A stretch of 51,972 nucleotides of DNA. Source: Actinomycetota bacterium. GTDB taxonomy: Bacteria > Actinomycetota > Actinomycetes > Mycobacteriales > SCTD01. A program made the position numbers and the translations under genes. Below are positions 1-7,339 of this stretch, in pieces. Location: contig JAHWJP010000005.1 of the NCBI GenBank assembly GCA_019348355.1, positions 1 to 51,972 of the forward strand. Direction: 5' to 3'. The notes under the pieces were generated by a model. It saw only the letters and a list, made by a program, of their open reading frames with translations. It had not been told where the DNA came from and ran no database searches. Numbering within the stretch: position 1 is the stretch's first letter; each line of letters begins with the position of its first letter.

Positions 1-49
1 CCGCCAGGGCGTCGACCGCCGCGACCAGCGCCTCACAACTCGAACTCAT
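1..49 (-). CDS. Start of a probable DUF222/HNH endonuclease-type protein (3' part outside window)
   Basis: Only the first 16 codons are inside the window. The reverse strand from the ATG at 49 reads MSSSCEALVAAVDALA and stays open to the window edge. An N-terminus of this kind, a short Ser-rich start followed by an LVAAVDALA helix, is typical of the abundant actinobacterial DUF222/13E12-repeat HNH endonuclease proteins, but the catalytic part is not visible, so the family call is an inference from 16 residues. A near-ideal promoter lies directly upstream and places the transcription start at or next to the ATG, which supports this being a real and probably leaderless start. Confidence 0.45.
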   Translation of the reverse strand, partial: MSSSCEALVAAVDALA

Positions 50-85
50 GTTCTATACGGTACCGGATCAGGACCACTGTGACAA
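50..85 (-). promoter_or_regulatory. Sigma-70-type promoter with leaderless start
   Basis: On the minus strand TTGTCA (80-85) is followed by a 17-base spacer and TACCGT (57-62), then seven bases and the ATG at 49. The -35, spacer and TANNNT -10 all fit the actinobacterial housekeeping promoter. The expected transcription start, six to eight bases past the -10, falls on or beside the ATG, so the mRNA would have almost no leader. Confidence 0.6.
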
Positions 86-245
86 GTCTTGAGCAGTGTC
101 AATTACGCTTGTCGACAGCGCTTTTCGACAGCAATGACTCGCTGTGATGTCAAGAGCCAAAGCAGATCTGTGGGCAACCTCGCCCGCTGTGGACACAGCC
201 AGTCACACCTGTTGCTGCGGCCCCCGGCAGCGGATGATGGCCGTC

Positions 246-632
246 ATGGACGTGTTGAGCAGCCGCATCCTTCTGCATCCCCGGGACCCTGACCGCAGCC
301 GGCGCTTCTACCGCGACACCCTCGGGCTCGCAGTGCACCGCGAGTTCGGCCCACCGGAGGACCCAGGTCTGGTGTTCTTCCTGGGCGGCGGCTTTCTCGA
401 GCTGTCCGGGCGGGCCGATGGGTCCACGGACGGGCCTACCTCGCTGTGGCTGCAGGTGCGCGACGTCGACGCTGAGCACACCCGGCTCCGAGCAGCGGGC
501 GTCACCATTTCGCGCGAGCCTCGTCAGGAACCGTGGGGACTGTACGAGATGTGGCTCGAGGATCCGGACGGTCTGCGCATTGTCCTGGTTCAGGTGCCCG
601 ACGATCACCCTCTTCGACGCGACCAACGATGA
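246..632 (+). CDS. VOC (glyoxalase/bleomycin-resistance) family protein
   Basis: A 128-residue single-domain protein of the vicinal oxygen chelate superfamily. It opens MDVLSSRILLHPRDPDRS, followed by the usual SRRFYRDTLGL helix and the strand LVFFLGGGFLELSG, and ends with the glyoxalase-type GLYEMWLEDPDGLRIVL segment, where D-P-D-G and the preceding Glu are the typical metal-site neighbourhood. Such proteins bind a divalent metal and act on small thiol conjugates or drugs; the substrate cannot be read from the sequence. The frame is open further upstream, and ATGs at 234 and 237 are alternatives; 246 was chosen because conserved sequence begins there. No good Shine-Dalgarno was seen. The gene is convergent with the methyltransferase-like gene, with stops only four bases apart. 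Confidence 0.8.
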   Translation: MDVLSSRILLHPRDPDRSRRFYRDTLGLAVHREFGPPEDPGLVFFLGGGFLELSGRADGSTDGPTSLWLQVRDVDAEHTRLRAAGVTISREPRQEPWGLYEMWLEDPDGLRIVLVQVPDDHPLRRDQR

Positions 633-636
633 TCGG

Positions 637-1869
637 TCACCCCGCTGCGCTCCAGTCGACGTACAGCCGGGCAGACGGCGTGTCGAGGACGATCTGCGCC
701 TGCACATCGTCGAACCGCCCTCGCAGTTGCGCCGTGATGCGGCACTCGTCGGTCGACGGCCGTCCGGCTTCGTCCCAGGCGCGCACCTGCGCGACCAACC
801 GGCGTACGAGGTCGTCTTCGTCGACGCCGAACAGCTGCACGGCAAGCTGGTCCTGGTCCTGAGACCGACCAGCCGGATCGGGACGGACGAGCGCGGCGAG
901 GGCCCGTTGCCCGACGAGCACCGGAGTGACGGACAGTCCGGGCAAGGCGAACAGGTCGGGTACGAGGCGGCGGCTGACAGCAGCGCCGCGGGCGGACAGG
1001 TGGCCGGCATCCGGTTCGTGGAACGTCAGCCACAGCCCGAGTCCGCCGATCACCTCAGCGCGAGTCGCGCTCACGCCTGACCCCACGACGGCACCCGGCT
1101 GGCGCAGGGCCGCGTACATCGCGGCAGTGTCGACTGCTCGTTCACCGCCGAGCCGCAGCAGCACGCCCGGTTCGTCGCCGAGTCGCTGGACCGAGTCGGG
1201 CGTGGCGAGCGCGCCCCGAAGCGGCATGAAGCCACAACCGACGAGCGACGTGCTGACCAGGTGCTCCCCCGTCCGTTCGAAGGCCACCGACCACTGGGCT
1301 CCCCGCAACGACAGCGGCAGCACCAGCCGCCCACCGGCGACCAACTGGTCGAGCCACGCAGGGACCAGGTCCTGCGCACCCACCGTCAGAATGATCCGGT
1401 CGTACGGGCCGTTCGCGGCCCAGCCGCCGGCGCCGTCGGCGCGCACCACCTCCACCCGGGCGAACCCCGCGTCGTCCAGGTGGTGGCGGGCCTGATCGAC
1501 CAGGTCCTGATCGATGTCGAGCGTCGTCACTGCACCGCTCGGCCCGACGAGGTGCGCCAACAGGGCCGCGTTGTAGCCGGTCCCGGCACCGATCTCGAGC
1601 ACCCGCTGGCCAGGCCGGACCTGGAGCTGTTCCAGCATCATCGCCATGATCGCCGGCTGCGAGGAGGAGCTGATCGGTTGGCCGTCGGGCTGCCACTTGG
1701 TGGCGATCACCTCGTCCGCGTAGGCCGTGGCCGGCTGCACACCCGGCAGGAACACGTGCCGCGGCACCACCCGGAACGCCTCGGCGACGGGTTCGGTGCA
1801 GATGCGCCCTGACTCCCAGAGCCGATCCACCAGGTGGTTCCGCAACACCGCAACGTCGTGACTCGGCAT
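637..1869 (-). CDS. Protein-L-isoaspartate O-methyltransferase-like SAM methyltransferase
   Basis: A 410-residue protein. Residues about 10-200 form a PIMT-type methyltransferase: an N-terminal cap (EAFRVVPRHVFLPG), the PIMT signature region DGQPISSSSQPAIMAMMLEQ, SAM-binding motif I LEIGAGTGYN (91-100) and an acidic motif II (TLDID). Classical Pcm is about 210 residues; the extra 200 residues at the C-terminus, ending DTPSARLYVDWSAAG, match the longer actinobacterial variants, some of which are annotated as FxLD-system methyltransferases of RiPP clusters. No precursor peptide or lanthionine enzyme is visible nearby, so repair of isoaspartyl residues or modification of an unknown protein are both possible. 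A good ribosome site (GAGAGG) precedes the ATG at 1869. It is transcribed divergently from the DUF488 gene. Confidence 0.75.
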   Translation of the reverse strand: MPSHDVAVLRNHLVDRLWESGRICTEPVAEAFRVVPRHVFLPGVQPATAYADEVIATKWQPDGQPISSSSQPAIMAMMLEQLQVRPGQRVLEIGAGTGYNAALLAHLVGPSGAVTTLDIDQDLVDQARHHLDDAGFARVEVVRADGAGGWAANGPYDRIILTVGAQDLVPAWLDQLVAGGRLVLPLSLRGAQWSVAFERTGEHLVSTSLVGCGFMPLRGALATPDSVQRLGDEPGVLLRLGGERAVDTAAMYAALRQPGAVVGSGVSATRAEVIGGLGLWLTFHEPDAGHLSARGAAVSRRLVPDLFALPGLSVTPVLVGQRALAALVRPDPAGRSQDQDQLAVQLFGVDEDDLVRRLVAQVRAWDEAGRPSTDECRITAQLRGRFDDVQAQIVLDTPSARLYVDWSAAG

Positions 1870-1935
1870 GCAGGCAGCCTCTCAGGAGGTCCGTCAGCGA
1901 CACTGCACCACAGAACGCTGACGAAGGGTGCTCCT

Positions 1936-2391
1936 GTGCCGGAGACAGCCGACGAGGGTGCACCTGCGTTGTTCAGCGTCGGCTACGAGGGCCGGGACCT
2001 GTCCGACTTCGTCGAGTTGCTGCAGGAGAACGGCGTGACGGTGCTGCTCGACGTCCGCCTGAACGCGATCAGCCGCAAGCCGGGTTTCTCGAAGAAGCGG
2101 CTGACCACGGCGCTGGCAGCGGTCGGCATCGGCTACCACCACGCCCGAGCGCTGGGAAATCCCCGAGACAACCGAGAGCCGTTCCACTCCGCTGACCCCC
2201 GTCCGGGACTGCAGGTGTTCCGAGCACTGCTTGCAGGCGACGACGCTGGGGTGGAGCTCGGCCACCTCGCGAAACTGCTCGAAACAGAACGCGTCGCGGT
2301 GTTCTGCTTCGAGCGCGATCACCATCGATGCCACCGGCAGGTGATCGTGGACCGGGTACGCGCGGACGTCCCGGTCGTCCGGCTCGACTGA
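1936..2391 (+). CDS. DUF488 family protein
   Basis: A 151-residue DUF488 protein. It shows the family hallmarks FSVGYEGRDLSDFVELL near the N-terminus, the VLLDVRLNAISRKPGFSK segment (the D-x-R loop) and the C-terminal CFERDHHRCHRQVI, matching the C...CHR pattern of the family. Function is unknown; the conserved Cys, His and Arg suggest a small catalytic or metal site. The GTG at 1936 is chosen because an AAGGGTG element sits just upstream; the frame stays open further 5' but that part overlaps the divergent promoter region and shows no family similarity. Confidence 0.8.
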   Translation: MPETADEGAPALFSVGYEGRDLSDFVELLQENGVTVLLDVRLNAISRKPGFSKKRLTTALAAVGIGYHHARALGNPRDNREPFHSADPRPGLQVFRALLAGDDAGVELGHLAKLLETERVAVFCFERDHHRCHRQVIVDRVRADVPVVRLD

Positions 2392-2439
2392 GCGGGCTCA
2401 CGTCCCGACCGGTCAGGCTCACAGAACGACTGTGCCCCC

Positions 2440-2787
2440 GCCGGAGTAACCCACCGCCCCGGCTCGCCCCCAGGTGCTGCGGCGACTCCGGCGGGTGCGC
2501 GGTGCACGCCGACGCGGCGTCAGACTGGTCTCGGAAGTACCGCAGCCCCCGCCGGGACGTCCAGGGACGGCCCGGCAGCAGGCACCCCCGGGCATCAGCA
2601 GAGCGGTCCGGTCGGCCTTCACTGCTGCCTGCGCGGCGGTCCACGCGTCGTCGTCCATGACGACGCTGACCACCGGGTCGCCGTCGAGAAGCGCGCGCAG
2701 GGGCACGCTCCGACCTTGCCACCCGGCCATGACACGTCGGAAACGCCGCGCGTTGTGGTACGCGCAGGGCACGCTGGCGCAAGCCAC
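2440..2787 (-). pseudogene. Frameshifted, truncated CoiA-like (competence/nuclease family) gene
   Basis: Reading from GTG 2787 (or GTG 2772) on the minus strand gives CAYHNARRF, GWQGRSVPLRALLDGDPVV, VVMDDDAWTAAQAAVKADR and LLMPG. The expected continuation appears in a different frame from about 2554 to 2465: RGLRYFRDQSDAASACTAH and PPESPQHLGA, which resemble the 'RYFRHQ...C...ESPEHL..K' core of actinobacterial CoiA-like nucleases. A frameshift near 2570-2580 therefore separates the two halves, and the rest of the domain is missing before the DUF488 stop at 2391. The family name rests on remembered motif similarity. The remnant is divergent from tcmP and lies 30 bases from its start. Confidence 0.55.
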
Positions 2788-2816
2788 CAGGCTTTCGCGC
2801 TGCGGACGGAGGAGCG

Positions 2817-3782
2817 ATGCCCAAGGATCGGTCGTGGGGATTCTGGACCGAGCAAAATCTCGCGATGCTCGCTGACTACCTCCCCGCGTTCACAACGGCG
2901 TCAAAGAAGGCGCCGACCAAGGTCTATCTCGACCTGTTCGCGGGCGACACCCGCAACTTCAGCCGGACGACGGGCGAGGAGATCGACGGGTCACCCCGCG
3001 TCGCGCTGCTGACCAGTCCGCCGTTCACCAAGGTCATCCTGTTCGAGCTACCGAGCCTCGCTGTCCGGCTCGAGACCGAACTGAAGGCCGAGTTCCCCGG
3101 ACGGGACCTCGAGGTCTTCGCTGGCGACTGCAACGACACACTCCACAAGACGCTCGCTGACCTCGCGCCGCTCAGATGGTCGCCGACGTTCGCCCTCGTC
3201 GACCAGTACGCCGCCGAGATCCGCTGGCCGACCCTGGAGGCCCTGGCCCGGTTCCGGGAGGGCCAGCGCAAGACCGAGCTGTGGCTGCTGTTCGCACCTT
3301 CGATGCTTCCTCGGGGGCTGGCGTCGGAGACACCCGAGGCTGCGGACAAGTTCGGGCAGCGCGTCGACGCGATGTTCGGCACATACGACTGGCGGTCGCT
3401 GTACGACGAGTGCAAGGCGGGCGCCATTACCGCGGGGGACCTGCGCGCAGACCTGGTGAACCTGATGCGGTGGCGGCTGGAGACCGAACTCGGCTACGCC
3501 GTCACCCACACGTTCGAGATGCGCAACACCCATGGCGTGCCGCTCTACGAGATGATTTTCGCGACCGACGACAAGACCGGCAACAAGATCATGTGGTCGA
3601 TCTACGAGAAGGCGGCTCTGGTCCAGCCGAAGATGAAGGCACAGGCCCTCGCGAAGAAGCAGGCCCTCAAGGACGAGAAGGCCGGGATGCTCGGGCTGTT
3701 CGAGCCGCTCGTGCCGGTCCTCAAGGGCAGCCTGTACGAGCACGAACCGCCGTGGGACCCCTACGCCCCCGACGACACGTAA
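2817..3782 (+). CDS. tcmP: Three-Cys-motif partner protein TcmP
   Basis: A 321-residue protein with the features of the TcmP family, named only for its regular occurrence beside three-Cys-motif (Gp37/Gp68) proteins. Visible family blocks are WGFWTEQNLAMLADYLPAF at the N-terminus, YLDLFAGDTRNFSR, a Rossmann-like acidic segment around VILFELPSLA, FALVDQYAAEIRWPTLEAL, and ELWLLFAPSMLPRGL. The 'DLFAG' loop and following acidic strand resemble a SAM-methyltransferase fold, but this is inference. The ATG follows a strong GGAGGAG site. Its partner DUF5131 gene lies downstream in the opposite orientation, which is less usual than a co-directional pair. The biological role of the pair is not established; association with phage-type genes suggests a mobile or defence-related role. 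Confidence 0.85.
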   Translation: MPKDRSWGFWTEQNLAMLADYLPAFTTASKKAPTKVYLDLFAGDTRNFSRTTGEEIDGSPRVALLTSPPFTKVILFELPSLAVRLETELKAEFPGRDLEVFAGDCNDTLHKTLADLAPLRWSPTFALVDQYAAEIRWPTLEALARFREGQRKTELWLLFAPSMLPRGLASETPEAADKFGQRVDAMFGTYDWRSLYDECKAGAITAGDLRADLVNLMRWRLETELGYAVTHTFEMRNTHGVPLYEMIFATDDKTGNKIMWSIYEKAALVQPKMKAQALAKKQALKDEKAGMLGLFEPLVPVLKGSLYEHEPPWDPYAPDDT

Positions 3783-3786
3783 ACCA

Positions 3787-3950
3787 TCACCGCGACGGGT
3801 CGACTCGCAGCCCACGGAACGGGACGGACCCGGCTGCCTTCTGCACGTGCGATCAGGACGTTGCGGGGCCCGGTGCCGCGCCAGCCGATCAGAACCGTGA
3901 CCGGGTGGCCGCGTTCGAGGTGCCACCGCCCAGCGCAGGCACCCGGTCGA
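3787..3950 (-). pseudogene. Small frameshifted remnant of a short actinobacterial ORF
   Basis: On the minus strand one frame reads HPVTVLIGWRGTGPRNVLIA, and the next frame, after an apparent one-base shift near 3822-3830, reads VPFRGLRVDPSR and a stop at 3787-3789. Together these resemble a small conserved actinobacterial ORF of the pattern 'VTVL-x-W-R-G-x-GPRNVLI...G..V..PFRGLR'. No plausible start codon was found in frame. It fills most of the 171-base gap between tcmP and the DUF5131 gene. The product is unknown and the match is from memory, so this is tentative. Confidence 0.3.
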
Positions 3951-3953
3951 TGC

Positions 3954-4700
3954 CTAGAGAGCGACGGCCCTTTCAGGCATCTCGTCCCACAGCTCCCCGT
4001 CCAGTTCCCGGCCCGCGGCCTTAGGCGTGCGACCGCCCCACTGCTTGAAGAAGAACGGGACCTCCGCCGCCGCGCACGCGTCACGGACGCCGAAGGCCCA
4101 GTCCGGGTCCATCGGACGGTGCCGCGGCCCGGACTCCCCGCCCGCGATCACCCAGCCGATCCCGGTCAGGTCCAGCCCCGGCAACGGCCCGAGCAGCGGC
4201 TCGCACGACAGGAACCTCACCGCCGCGGGGACGTGCCGCAGGTCGTGGATCCGCACCATCGTGTCGGCATTCTCAACGCTCACGCCCATCCACACGTTGT
4301 CCGGCCACTCGATCTTGTGCGCGATCTGCCGCAGCCGCCGGGCCCGCTTCGTCAGCACCTGGTAGGTGTGCGGGGTGTCGGTCATCACCGCGAACACCTG
4401 CTTGATGAACGGCAGGGGCACCCGTGCGTGGAACAGGTCGCTCATCGAGTTCACGAACACCGTCCGCGGGGTCCGCCACGCATATGGCAGCAACAGCGAC
4501 TCCGGGTGCACCGCGACGCCGAAACCCGGGCCGCTAGTCCGCGGGTCGCCGTCCGTCTGGTACTTCGGCGCGCCCATCGCCTTGAGCCGCTTCGACAGCG
4601 TCATCGCGTAGCAGTTGTCGCAGCCGACGCTTACCCGGTCACATCCGGTCGTCGGGTTCCAACTCGCCTCGGTCCACTCGATGCTGGTGCCGTCCGCCAC
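3954..4700 (-). CDS. DUF5131 / phage Gp37-Gp68 family three-Cys-motif protein
   Basis: A 248-residue member of the Gp37/Gp68 (DUF5131) family. It begins SIEWTEASWNPTTGCDRVSV; the cysteine motif is C-x6-C-x2-C (TGCDRVSVGCDNCYA, around residues 19-30). Further family blocks are VFVNSMSDLFHARVP, QVLTKRARRLRQI, WMGVSVEN, RFLSCEPLLGPLPGLDLTGI, WVIAGGESGP and FFFKQWGG. The cysteine motif and beta-barrel-like repeats suggest an iron-sulfur or radical-SAM-related enzyme, but no function has been demonstrated to my knowledge. The GTG at 4700 has an AGGAG site seven bases upstream. It faces tcmP convergently and lies on the 3' side of the tRNA-Ser gene, a common position for integrated cargo. Confidence 0.85.
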   Translation of the reverse strand: MADGTSIEWTEASWNPTTGCDRVSVGCDNCYAMTLSKRLKAMGAPKYQTDGDPRTSGPGFGVAVHPESLLLPYAWRTPRTVFVNSMSDLFHARVPLPFIKQVFAVMTDTPHTYQVLTKRARRLRQIAHKIEWPDNVWMGVSVENADTMVRIHDLRHVPAAVRFLSCEPLLGPLPGLDLTGIGWVIAGGESGPRHRPMDPDWAFGVRDACAAAEVPFFFKQWGGRTPKAAGRELDGELWDEMPERAVAL

Positions 4701-4934
4701 GATGAGCTCCTTACTCCCTTGCGGCGCTTGCGCCCGGCTCGACCCTCCGCCTTGTATCGGTGAGACGCTAAACGGACCGTACGACAGGCCGCCTCAGACG
4801 AGCGCGATCTGACCCCCGGCCAGACGACCGTCGCGCGACGCAACCTTTCGTGACCGCTTCTGTGAGCAACCGTCCGAAAAAGCGACCGCCGCGCGGTCCT
4901 ACCGCCCTGGAACTGCAGGAACCTTATTGATCTT

Positions 4935-5024
4935 TGGCGGTGGCGGTGGGATTTGAACCCACGGAGGAGTTGCCCCCTCACACGCTTTCGAGGCGTGCTC
5001 CTTCGGCCGCTCGGACACGCCACC
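4935..5024 (-). tRNA. tRNA-Ser (anticodon CGA), CCA encoded
   Basis: The minus strand folds as a type II tRNA with a long variable arm. The acceptor strand GGTGGCG (5024-5018) pairs with CGCCACC (4945-4939), the T arm is GTGGG/TTCAAAT/CCCAC, the D-arm sequence is TCCGAGCGGCCGAAGGAG, and the anticodon loop contains CTCGAAA, giving CGA, which decodes UCG serine. The discriminator is G (4938), followed by CCA (4937-4935) in the DNA. The gene is 10 bases upstream of the tadA stop codon side and has accessory-type genes beyond its 3' end. Confidence 0.95.
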
Positions 5025-5034
5025 GCGGCAGACT

Positions 5035-5496
5035 CTAGCGAAGGCTGCGGCGCCCCTCGAAGAAGTCGACGAGCACCGCGCCGCACTCCGCCGCAAGGAC
5101 CCCCGAGACGACCTCCGGGCGGTGGTTGAGCCGCCGGTCCCGCAGGACGTCCCACAGCGAACCGGCCGCACCCGCCTTGGGATCGACCGCCCCGTACACC
5201 ACGCGGTCCACCCGCGAGAGCACCGCGGCGCCGGCGCACATCGTGCACGGCTCGAGGGTGACCACCAGCGTGCAACCGGCGAGCCGCCAGGACCCGACTG
5301 CCGCCGCCGCCGCCCGCAACGCCAGCACCTCCGCGTGAGCGGTCGGGTCACCGCGGCCCTCGCGGTCGTTGTGGCCGGTTCCGAGGACGTCCCCGGCGAC
5401 CCCCACCACGACCGCCCCCACCGGCACGTCCCCGTGCGCCGACGCCAGCGCAGCCGCGTCGAGCGCCAGCCGCATCGCGTCGTCGTACGGCGTCAT
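5035..5496 (-). CDS. tadA: tRNA-specific adenosine(34) deaminase TadA
   Basis: A 153-residue cytidine/deoxycytidylate-deaminase-fold enzyme that converts wobble adenosine 34 of tRNA-Arg(ACG) to inosine. Zinc and catalytic residues are visible as H54-A-E56 (PTAHAEVLAL) and P83-C84-x2-C87 (LEPCTMCAGA). The TadA tail VVSGVLAAECGAVLVDFFEGRR is also present. The frame is open for 16 more codons, but the ATG at 5496 is preferred because it starts at the first deaminase helix and overlaps the stop of the upstream associated gene by ATGA, implying translational coupling. Two copies of the tRNA adenosine deaminase-associated family precede it in the same direction. Confidence 0.93.
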   Translation of the reverse strand: MTPYDDAMRLALDAAALASAHGDVPVGAVVVGVAGDVLGTGHNDREGRGDPTAHAEVLALRAAAAAVGSWRLAGCTLVVTLEPCTMCAGAAVLSRVDRVVYGAVDPKAGAAGSLWDVLRDRRLNHRPEVVSGVLAAECGAVLVDFFEGRRSLR

Positions 5497-5993
5497 CCCT
5501 CGCGCAGTTGCTCGAGAACATCCACGCAGCCGGCCTTCTCGCACAGAGCCGTGAGCACGTCCGCGGGCAGCAAACCCTCCTCTGCGGCGAGATCCAAGAG
5601 CAGATCAGCGGGAGTGCCGAAGTCGGTCATCAGCCCCGCATCGCCGACCGGCTCGGCGACCGAGCGGATGCTCTCCTCCTCGTCGTCCTCGTCCGGCGCC
5701 TCGACCTCGGCCTCCTCCCAGAGCATCGCGGCGACGTCGCTGCCCTGAACCGCCCGCCGGTCGGACAGGAACACGCGCGGCTCCTGCAGACTGCCGGCGC
5801 CGCCGTCCACGCGGACGACCGCGAGGTATTCGTCATCCTCCTCGAGCAGCAGCAGGGCCGGGCCCGGCCCGTCGCCCGTCAGATCGCGGAGCAGGTCCGA
5901 CAGTTCGTCGAGGTCGTCGACCTCGTGCAGGTCGACCTCCACCCCTGTCCAGCCCGAGTCGGTCCGGGCGAGCGCGGCGGCGAAGTGGGACAC
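5493..5993 (-). CDS. tRNA adenosine deaminase-associated protein (copy next to tadA)
   Basis: A 166-residue acidic actinobacterial protein of the family named for lying beside tadA (TIGR03941 type). It begins MSHFAAALARTDSGWTGVEV and contains the family blocks LDELSDLLRDL, LLLEEDDEYLAVVRVDGG, PRVFLSDRRAVQGSDVAAML, and a C-terminal LMTDFGTPADLLLDLAAEEG. The middle is very acidic (EDDEEE). No catalytic residues are recognisable. Its stop overlaps the tadA start by four bases, so the two are probably co-translated and the product may assist TadA, though this is inferred only from position. Confidence 0.8.
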   Translation of the reverse strand: MSHFAAALARTDSGWTGVEVDLHEVDDLDELSDLLRDLTGDGPGPALLLLEEDDEYLAVVRVDGGAGSLQEPRVFLSDRRAVQGSDVAAMLWEEAEVEAPDEDDEEESIRSVAEPVGDAGLMTDFGTPADLLLDLAAEEGLLPADVLTALCEKAGCVDVLEQLREG

Positions 5994-6040
5994 GGGGGTA
6001 TCTCCAAGGTCGGGCCCAGCTGGGCGCTGTCAGGAACGAA

Positions 6041-6535
6041 CTACTGCACAAGCGCCTCGACTACCCGCTCGAAGGCGTCCGCGAACCCGAGGCGACGGGC
6101 CAGCAGGGTCAGCATCTCGTCGGCGTAGGCGTCGAGGTCGGCCAGGATGGCACCCATCTCCATCTCGTCCAGTCCCATGTCGTCGAAGATGCTCAGGTCA
6201 CCGGCCGGCCAGACCTCCTCGAGGTCGTCGTCGCCGGGGACATCGAGGTCGAGGTGCTCGAGCACCTGGACGGCCAGGTCCCAGGCGACCGCCGCGGTCA
6301 CGTCGGACAGCAGCAGGCGCACCCGCCCGAGCTGCACCCGCACCACGACGAAGAACTCGTCCGCGACGTCGACCAGCGCGAAAGCGCCGTTCTCCCCGGG
6401 CTGCTGGCGCACGGCGGCGATGAGGCCGTCCAGGTCGTCGGTGAGGACATCCGGCAGGAGACCGACCTGCCAGGTGCCTTCCTCCCGGAAGGCGATCACG
6501 GCGTACGCGTCGACCTCGGTCTGCTGTCCAGGCAC
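6041..6535 (-). CDS. Second tRNA adenosine deaminase-associated family protein
   Basis: A 164-residue protein with the same plan as its neighbour: an N-terminal AYAVIAFREEG strand, LDGLIAAVRQQPGENGAFAL, DEFFVVVRVQLGRVRLLLSD, the AVAWDLAVQVLEHL helix, a central acidic linker and a C-terminal LADLDAYADEMLTLLARRLG block. It is a paralogue of the 5493-5993 gene. The start is taken as GTG 6535, which lies seven bases past a GAGAAAGGA ribosome site; GTG 6541 and TTG 6556 are alternatives. Forty-seven bases separate it from the next copy, so all three genes with tadA likely form one operon. The function is unknown. Confidence 0.72.
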   Translation of the reverse strand: MPGQQTEVDAYAVIAFREEGTWQVGLLPDVLTDDLDGLIAAVRQQPGENGAFALVDVADEFFVVVRVQLGRVRLLLSDVTAAVAWDLAVQVLEHLDLDVPGDDDLEEVWPAGDLSIFDDMGLDEMEMGAILADLDAYADEMLTLLARRLGFADAFERVVEALVQ

Positions 6536-6694
6536 GGGCACGTCCTTTCTCGACAAAATGTGCTCGTGCCGGACTCTCGCAGACGCGGCCGGGCTGAGGG
6601 AAGCCCGGTGGGCAGGGTTCAGGTCGCGTCAGGCAGGGGTAGGCGAAGTGCAGACGCCGAATCGCAACGTCGACACCACTCCCGGAGGAAAGCC

Positions 6695-7282
6695 ATGACC
6701 GAGCGCAACACCCTCGCCCACGCCTTGCACGACATCGGCCTCGCTGCCTGGTTCGGTGGTTCCCTGATGGGCGCCATCGGCGTCAACGGCGCCGCGGCAG
6801 ACGTGGACGACCCCCGCCAGCGAGCCCGCGTCGCCAACGCAGGTTGGGGCCGCTGGACGCCGGTCAACGCCGCCGCCATCGGCGCCCACCTGGTCGGCGG
6901 CGCGCAGTTGATGCGCGCCAACAAGGGCCGGGTCGCCAGCCAGAAGGGGGTGCTCGCCAACACCAACACCAAGCTGGCGCTGACCGCCGGTGCTCTTGGT
7001 GCCACGGCCTACGCCCGCGTCCTCGGCAAGAAGATGCAGAAGGCCGGTGACGTCCCGGTCGGCGGCGGCACCGACGCCCTCGGCACCACCCCGCCCGAGA
7101 TCGCCAAGGCGCAGAAGCAGCTGTCCGCGCTGCAGTGGGCGATCCCCGGTCTGACCGGAGCGATGCTCGCCAGCTCCTCGCTGCACGAGGAGCAGCAGCG
7201 GCCGTCGCAGGCCGTCTCGGGCCTCCTCAAGGGGTTGCCCTCGACCGTCGGTACCGCCGCGAAGAACGCGGTAGGCGGCTGA
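6695..7282 (+). CDS. Conserved actinobacterial membrane protein of unknown function
   Basis: A 195-residue protein with an ATG four bases after GGAGGAA. It has several hydrophobic Ala/Gly-rich stretches: about residues 10-35 (DIGLAAWFGGSLMGAIGVNG), 52-72 (PVNAAAIGAHLVGGAQLM), 90-106 (LALTAGALGATAYARVL) and 140-160 (ALQWAIPGLTGAMLASSS), suggesting three or four membrane segments with basic loops such as MRANKGRVASQKG. No catalytic motif is evident. It is followed 18 bases later by a strong hairpin terminator, so it is probably a single-gene transcript. I recognise the type from other actinobacteria but not a function. Confidence 0.65.
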   Translation: MTERNTLAHALHDIGLAAWFGGSLMGAIGVNGAAADVDDPRQRARVANAGWGRWTPVNAAAIGAHLVGGAQLMRANKGRVASQKGVLANTNTKLALTAGALGATAYARVLGKKMQKAGDVPVGGGTDALGTTPPEIAKAQKQLSALQWAIPGLTGAMLASSSLHEEQQRPSQAVSGLLKGLPSTVGTAAKNAVGG

Positions 7283-7300
7283 CATCGGCTAGAACGCCCA

Positions 7301-7336
7301 ATCAGGGCCCCGCTCCTCGGAGCGGGGCCCTGATTT
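7301..7336. terminator. Bidirectional intrinsic terminator
   Basis: A perfect 15-16 base-pair GC-rich hairpin (arms 7301-7316 and 7319-7334) is followed by a short T run on the plus strand and an A-containing flank on the other side. It sits between the convergent genes ending at 7282 and 7340 and can serve both. Confidence 0.85.
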
Positions 7337-7339
7337 TGG

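Noticed and set aside
637-1869. FxLD-type RiPP tailoring methyltransferase
   Set aside because: The length would fit, but no precursor peptide or lanthionine synthetase was seen, so the general isoaspartate methyltransferase-like call was kept.
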